From Rotaria sp. Silwood1 (taxonomy: Eukaryota; Rotifera; Eurotatoria; Philodinida; Philodinidae), in contig CAJNOP010000106.1 in NCBI GenBank assembly GCA_905250075.1, positions 480,963 through 544,962 of the forward strand: DNA of 64,000 nt, given 5' to 3'. How positions within the stretch are numbered: position 1 is the first letter of the stretch; the number at the start of each line of letters is the position of its first letter. The position numbers and the translations under genes were made by a program. This document shows, in pieces, positions 58,877 through 64,000 of this stretch. Under the pieces are notes generated by a model. It did no database searches. It was not told where the DNA came from and worked only from the letters and a program-made list of their open reading frames with translations.

Positions 58877-60212
58877 CAGGCCCCGCGCGAGGGACCCAAG
58901 ATTGGGGGGGTGTGACGAGATTTCAATGCAGTCAAGACTGAGGGAAGCAAAATTTTTTTCGCATCAGATCTGATGTTAATCTTTTTTTTGCGGGCCTAAA
59001 ATGTAATCATTTTTCGCGAAGCGACAACTTTTTGCAACCTCCTTAAAAAATTTGATTTTTTCTCGCAAATTTTCAAGAAGAAAACTCGAGTCCAATATGA
59101 GAAAATTTCTCGATACTGCCGTTATCGAAAGCGACCACTTTGGCGCAAATTGCTCTATATCAAGCTGTTTCAAAGGAAAAGTTGACTAAAGTATTATCCG
59201 ATCCAAAATGAAAGGCAGGTTACCATTTTTCGCATAACTATTGATACGAACGAGATACAGAGCTGCGGTTTTCACCATTCGAAAGAGCGATGTCCGAGCC
59301 ATTAATCGGTATAGAACTGATTAGGACGAAAGATTTTTTTTTATGTGTACCTTTGAATCAACACTTTTCCTTTGAGTATTTTCATCAATTTTTAGAATAA
59401 TCTCAACTCAAATTATGTCAAAATGTAGCTCAAATCATCCTCTTTTCGCTATAAAATTAACATTTGTTTTTTTTTAAACCCGCTTAGAATAAGCGATTGA
59501 GAGATAATAAAATATGTGATAATTTTATAGCGAAAAGAGGATGATCTGAGTTACATTTTGACATAATTTGAGCTGAGATTATCGTGAAAATTGATGAAAA
59601 TACTCAAAAGAAAAAGTGTTGATCCAAAGGTACCTATAAAAAAAAGCATCTTCCGTCTTAATGAGTTCTATACCGATCGATGGCCCAGACATCCCTCTTT
59701 CGAATTGTGAAAACCGCACCTCTCTATCTCGTTCCTATCAAAAGTTATTCGAAAAATGGTAACCTGCCTTTTATTTTGAATCGGACAATAGGAAGTTTGT
59801 CTAAGTTAACTGCGGTTACACAATTGTTATTTTTCGCGAAGCGAAAACATTTTTCAGACTCACGAAAAACTCTTTTTCCCTTATATTGTTCGAAAGCAAA
59901 AAGTGTTGCGATAACTCTTAGAGATTTCGCCGCCGAAGGCGGCCACGCTAGTGACGACTGTTGGAAAATAAAGCTCTTCGAAAAGAAGACAGAAGTAAAA
60001 TTGCGTTAAAAACAGAAAAATCACGGATATTTCTAGGTCGAATATGCTCCCGTGGTCATGTTTTCGCGAAGCGAAAAATTTAAACATCCCTTCAGAATTT
60101 TCTAGCAAAAAATTTCAAAAAGATTTATGGATTTTGTTGGCTACGAATGAGTAATTATTAATTATTGGGGGGGTGTACACCCCCCTACACCCCCCCACTT
60201 TCGCGGGGCCTG
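58877..60212. mobile_element. Non-autonomous hAT-type foldback element
   Basis: Perfect 11-bp terminal inverted repeats CAGGCCCCGCG lie at 58877-58887 and 60202-60212. They are flanked by an 8-bp direct repeat GGCATAAT (58869-58876, 60213-60220), the target-site size of hAT elements. Inside are two long arms, about 59190-59458 and 59512-59800, that are reverse complements with few differences around a short AT spacer. The palindrome TTTTCGCGAAGCGA occurs three times (about 59014, 59829, 60060). No transposase is encoded, so it depends on an enzyme supplied elsewhere. Total length 1336 bp. Confidence 0.9.
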
Positions 60213-60450
60213 GGCATAATTCAGCATACGTCGTCAAACAAACTACTTCTCGTATCGCATATTTTTTTTTGTATTCTGTATTAAAAACTCGCTTTGATAA
60301 GGTTAAATGATGTCATACTATAAACATTTTGCGTAAGTTCGACTTCGCCAATATACCAAATTGACTCAAGGTATAGCTTTGTAGGTTTGCAATCGAACTT
60401 TTCTGGAGCACATTTTTTGAATCTTGAATTATCGGTAACGATTAGCAATC

Positions 60451-62074
60451 ATGGACAGCACAAAGATTCCTATCAGGATAGCTGTCATTGGTCATACTGA
60501 TAGTGGCAAATCTACAGTAATCGGACATTTGCTCTGTAAGTGTGGCATTATGGATAAGCGAACCTTCAAGAAATTCGAGAAAGAAACTATGGAGGTGAGT
60601 TCTTTCCTTGGTTAATTCTTAAATTGAACTCTTCGATTCTTCGTAATCCGCAGATGGGCAAAAGTTCTTTCAAATATGCTTGGATGCTTAACAAACTGAA
60701 AGGCGAACATGAACGTGGTGTCGCTATCGATGTCGCATTGTTCACATTTGAGACCACCAAATACTCAATTACTATTGTCGATGCTCCGAGTTATCGTGAT
60801 TTCATCACAAATATGGTCAATAATGTTTCAAAAGTATGCAAAGTCTTGTTGTTCTTGTGAAGATTTGTTCATGAGCAATGAGAAATCTATGCTTTCACTG
60901 ATATTGGTTATAGACTCTTCCTATTTTTTAGGCTGATTGTGCCTTGTTAACGGTTTCTGCTAGTCTCGGCGAGTTCGAAGCCGGAATTTCAAAGCATGGT
61001 CAAACTAGTGAACATACGTTGCTTGCTTATATGTTGGGTGTCAAGCAAATCATTATCGGCATTAACAAAATGGATACAACCCAGCCACCCTATTCGGAAG
61101 ATCGCTTCAACGAAATTAAGACTGAAGTCCTCAAGTGGATGCAGAAAATAGGCTACCAATCACACGTTATTACAGTTGTTCCTATGTCTGGCTTCTATGG
61201 TGATAACCTCGTTCAAGCATCGGACAAGATGCCTTGGTTTCAAGGCTGGCATGTCCAACGCAATAGTGAAAACATTACAGTCACCACCCTGTTGGAGGTC
61301 TTAGATGCGCTCGTCCCCCCAGTGCAGCTCGCTATGAGACCATTGCGTTTTAGTCTTCGTGGCAAGGGCAAAACAAATAGCGATAGAACAGTGCTCATAG
61401 GTCAAGTAGAAACAGGTGTACTTAAAACGTACACCATTGTCCATTTTGCTCCATCAAATATCACGGCTGAAGTCGAGTCGATCGAGATGAACTACGAAAC
61501 TGTCAAGGGTATAAATTCGATTTCGTCACTTTATGCTAGGATGTAATGTGTTTTTCAGAAGCGATGCCTGGTGATTATGTAACAGTCCATGTGAAAAGTA
61601 TTCATACGAAAGAACTACAACCGGGATTAGTTGGCTCGGATCCAACAAATGATCCAGCTCAGAAAGTCCTGAGTTTCATTGCCCAAGTAAGAATCTTGAA
61701 TTTTTTATTTCTATTCGAGCAAGAAGAATAGCAACTCTTATTATCAGATCGTGCTGACCAACTGTTTAGGTCAGATCAATGCGGGATATACAGCAGTGAT
61801 CCAATGTCATGGGTCTAGTGTTGCTTGTAATTTCATCGAACTAATCAAGAAAATCGATTGTCGGTCAGGCCAGACCATTGAAGAAGCACCACAGTGTCTG
61901 AAATCTGGTGACACTGCTTTGGTCAAGTTGATCCCACAGAAACCTTTGTGTATTGAACGGTTCGATGAGTATCGAACATTGGGTCAGTTCATTGTCCGAG
62001 ACATGAGACAGACAGTGGCTTTCGGTGTTGTTCTGGATGTTGAGAAGGCAATACTGAGTAACACAATCGGTTGA
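60451..62074 (+). CDS. Divergent eEF1A paralogue, predicted GTPase-defective
   Basis: Exons 60451-60594, 60654-60833, 60932-61508, 61559-61686, 61748-62074. They total 1356 nt (451 aa), all GT-AG with matching phases. All three eEF1A domains are present and collinear: P-loop GHTDSGKST (14-22), NKMD at 153-156, [10 protein letters not shown] in domain 2, [10 protein letters not shown] in domain 3. Numbering agrees with canonical eEF1A. Switch I has Ala at 72 (RGVAID, not RGITID), so the Mg2+-coordinating Thr is lost. The G3 motif is DAPSYRDF, not DAPGHRDF, so the catalytic His95 is Tyr and Gly94 is Ser. The usual Lys-rich C-terminal tail is missing. Canonical eEF1A delivers aminoacyl-tRNA to the ribosome. 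This copy may bind nucleotide but should hydrolyse GTP poorly (inference). The open gene and clean splicing argue against simple decay. Confidence 0.9.
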
Positions 62075-64000
62075 TACTTCACAAGTAGATCAAGCATAAT
62101 CGGTGCAACATATTTCGAACATTATGTTAACATGTTGATTTCAATTTGATATGTCATCTTACAGTATTATTTTGCTCTTTTTTTATTTCAGTAAAATAAT
62201 AACAATTGCAACACCTATCCTCTCTCTTCCAACCATCAACACCTTGTTATGATAAACATGATGTCACGAGACTGGATCAAAACGCCAATTCAAGGCTAAA
62301 GAGGCAATGAGAAACGTATCTGGTCATTTTTATATCTCTTATTTTCTGCAGAAAAAGAGTTAGAATGTTGAGTAGTTTTATTTGCGAAGTAAGTCATCAT
62401 CACGTAACAGCATAGTTTTCAACTGTTTTGTGTTTTGACTTCTCACATTATCTCTATGCGGCCACACCTAAAACGAATGACATTGATTTCAGAAATTCTC
62501 AATGCTACAATTGTTATTATTTACGAAAATTGTTGATGAATTCTTATCCCTATCTTTTTCTATGAGTATCAGCAGTAGTCATTGCGGCTTATGGAGGGCA
62601 TGGATGTGAGGTTTCACTTCACCCACATTCTTACTCACACCCATCCCCTTACTTACACCTACATCCACATCCACAGCCGTGTTGTCATGTTTTTCTCGAA
62701 TTATTATTATTCAATATTGTTATAAAATATCAAATGTATTATGGTATCAACAAGTATATCTTTCCATAACAGTATAATTGAATTTTTGGTGAATTTGAAC
62801 AATGATTTTCCTTCTCAAAACTTCTCTTTCTTCAAAGATTGATTTCCCATGTTTTGTTCTTTGTTCGGCGAATTAGCTTTGCATTTATTTTTATTGATTA
62901 TTTTATTCAGCACATTTTCGATACGTCAAATTATTTAAACTTAATCGATTGATGAAAAACAAGAACTGAGACTAGCAGATTGAACTTGTATTTTCTTTAA
63001 GAGGTGAGTCATCCGACACAACGTAATTCTTGTTAAACACTGTGACAAAACAACTCTTTGCAATTTTGACAGCAAAGATGTTGAAGACTTTTGTAAACAT
63101 CGTATTCAACGAATATAGACCAGCGGTATCACTCCGAACTTTTACTCAACTTTAGCGAGTTATGATGAGCCTCAGTCACTCCATAATAGCACAATATCAC
63201 AAATCGTGTTACTTATGACTATGTAACTGTGTAATGGCACTGTTTATTCTGTAAAATTTGTTGAGTTTGATTGATTAATACAAGTGCTATGACAATTTAA
63301 GCGTGATGTTTTCTTTTTGTTTGACATATTATATATTACCTATCTGAACTACTATTTCTGATATAAGTCTTTTTGAATCGAACTGAAATTTTCAGAAAAG
63401 ATTTCTTTTTAGTTTTGTATTTTCTCGTATTAATTTCAGACTGCAACTGCATGTTGAACTGAAATGTTACTATAATCATTACTGCGTAATTCGTGAAAGT
63501 TGTACATACTTAATAGATGCATTATGAGCAGTATCTGTTATTCTATTGAAATCAGTATAAAAGCGGACTTTACATCTAATATGATCGAACCGGCACACAA
63601 ATTTTTGATCGGATTATCGTGGAAAAAAGTTCTATTTCACAATAATATTCAACAACGCTTCGTAAAATCATTTGAATGTTGTATGTAATCCAAAAACTAG
63701 TTTTTGTTGAGGACAACAAGAAAAATCGAAAAATAAATGTTGTGAGTATGATAAAAACCTCGTCATCATGGGTGCTTTTTAGTGCGCCAACAAACATGAC
63801 GAGCCTTCTCTCGTTCGTTACATGTAAAATGTCTCGTAATAGTGAAAACAACAGAATACGTAAAATGCTATGTCATTCTTTTTTTCGTATACCTGCAGCA
63901 ACAACAGTGTATATTTGCCGATAAGTAAGTGACATTTCATAACAAGGTAAGAAGTGAGAAATAGTCGTAGTTTGCCGTTATGTAAGATACAACTGATACG
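62075..64000. other. Intergenic to window end
   Basis: No gene recognised. Hairpin at 62597-62676. Open frames at 63500-63688, 63576-63851 (minus) and 63676-63924 have no family content. Confidence 0.45.
62597..62676. repeat. GT/AC hairpin with long C-rich side
   Basis: A short GGGCATGGATGTGAGG arm, then about 60 bases of CACCCA-type units (CACCCACATTC, CTCACACCCATCCCC, ACATCCACATCCAC). Asymmetric. Confidence 0.7.

Noticed and set aside
61509-61546. eEF1A-like protein ending in YARM at 61546
   Set aside because: A GT donor at 61509 and an AG at 61558 restore the conserved EAMPGDYV sequence in frame, so the extra codons are intronic.
1-64000. CRISPR arrays, operons, rRNA or tRNA genes
   Set aside because: No regularly spaced identical repeats with spacers, no rRNA-like blocks, and no tRNA cloverleaf that I could confirm by eye. 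The genome is eukaryotic with introns.

Overview
The window is eukaryotic nuclear DNA: AT-rich (about 70%), with very short GT-AG introns (46-60 bp in several genes) and metazoan gene families. I place it in a bdelloid rotifer, probably Adineta or Rotaria. The support is a bdelloid-style F-box/LRR family, a glutamate receptor with the K+-channel-like GYG filter known from Adineta vaga AvGluR1, and many short arrays built from TGTGGG, which I recall as the A. vaga telomeric hexamer. The species call is inference.

Layout, left to right. 1-102: 34-bp tandem repeat. 677-2994: six-exon gene joining a Ser/Thr kinase to three poly(ADP-ribose)-binding (PBZ) zinc fingers. 4770-7254: decayed cullin-1 gene. 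7654-7830: B-box fragment. 9336-11549: ionotropic glutamate receptor, 5' truncated, with two in-frame TGA codons. 13072-13803(-): sulfotransferase-like gene. 16886-17811(-): patatin gene with a one-base frameshift, beside a long GT array. 23298-24761: eight-exon neuronal-calcium-sensor-like gene. 25364-27270(-): decayed DBH-like copper monooxygenase. 30446-32309(-): intact three-exon F-box/LRR gene. 36658-36909(-): small Cys-rich secreted peptide. 38143-38625: F-box/LRR-like remnant. 41959-43007: mitochondrial phosphate carrier. 46200-47880: decayed unknown gene. 50708-51999: apparently intact mariner transposon. 53760-57227: broken F-box gene split by about 2.4 kb of other DNA with dense ACGCGT motifs. 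58877-60212: non-autonomous hAT-type foldback element. 60451-62074: five-exon eEF1A paralogue with altered GTPase residues.

Two themes run through the window. First, more than twenty short head-to-head hairpins, G-rich arm then C-rich arm, sit between or at the edges of genes; one lies at the centre of a 770-bp palindrome. Second, about half of the recognisable genes are broken by stops, frameshifts or truncation while keeping ancestral introns. With the transposons and telomere-like DNA this looks like a subtelomeric or repeatedly rearranged segment (inference). The genes do not form one pathway. The best candidates for something undescribed are the kinase-PBZ fusion, the eEF1A-like predicted pseudo-GTPase, the telomere-like hairpin family, and the receptor with two UGA codons at Trp-like positions.
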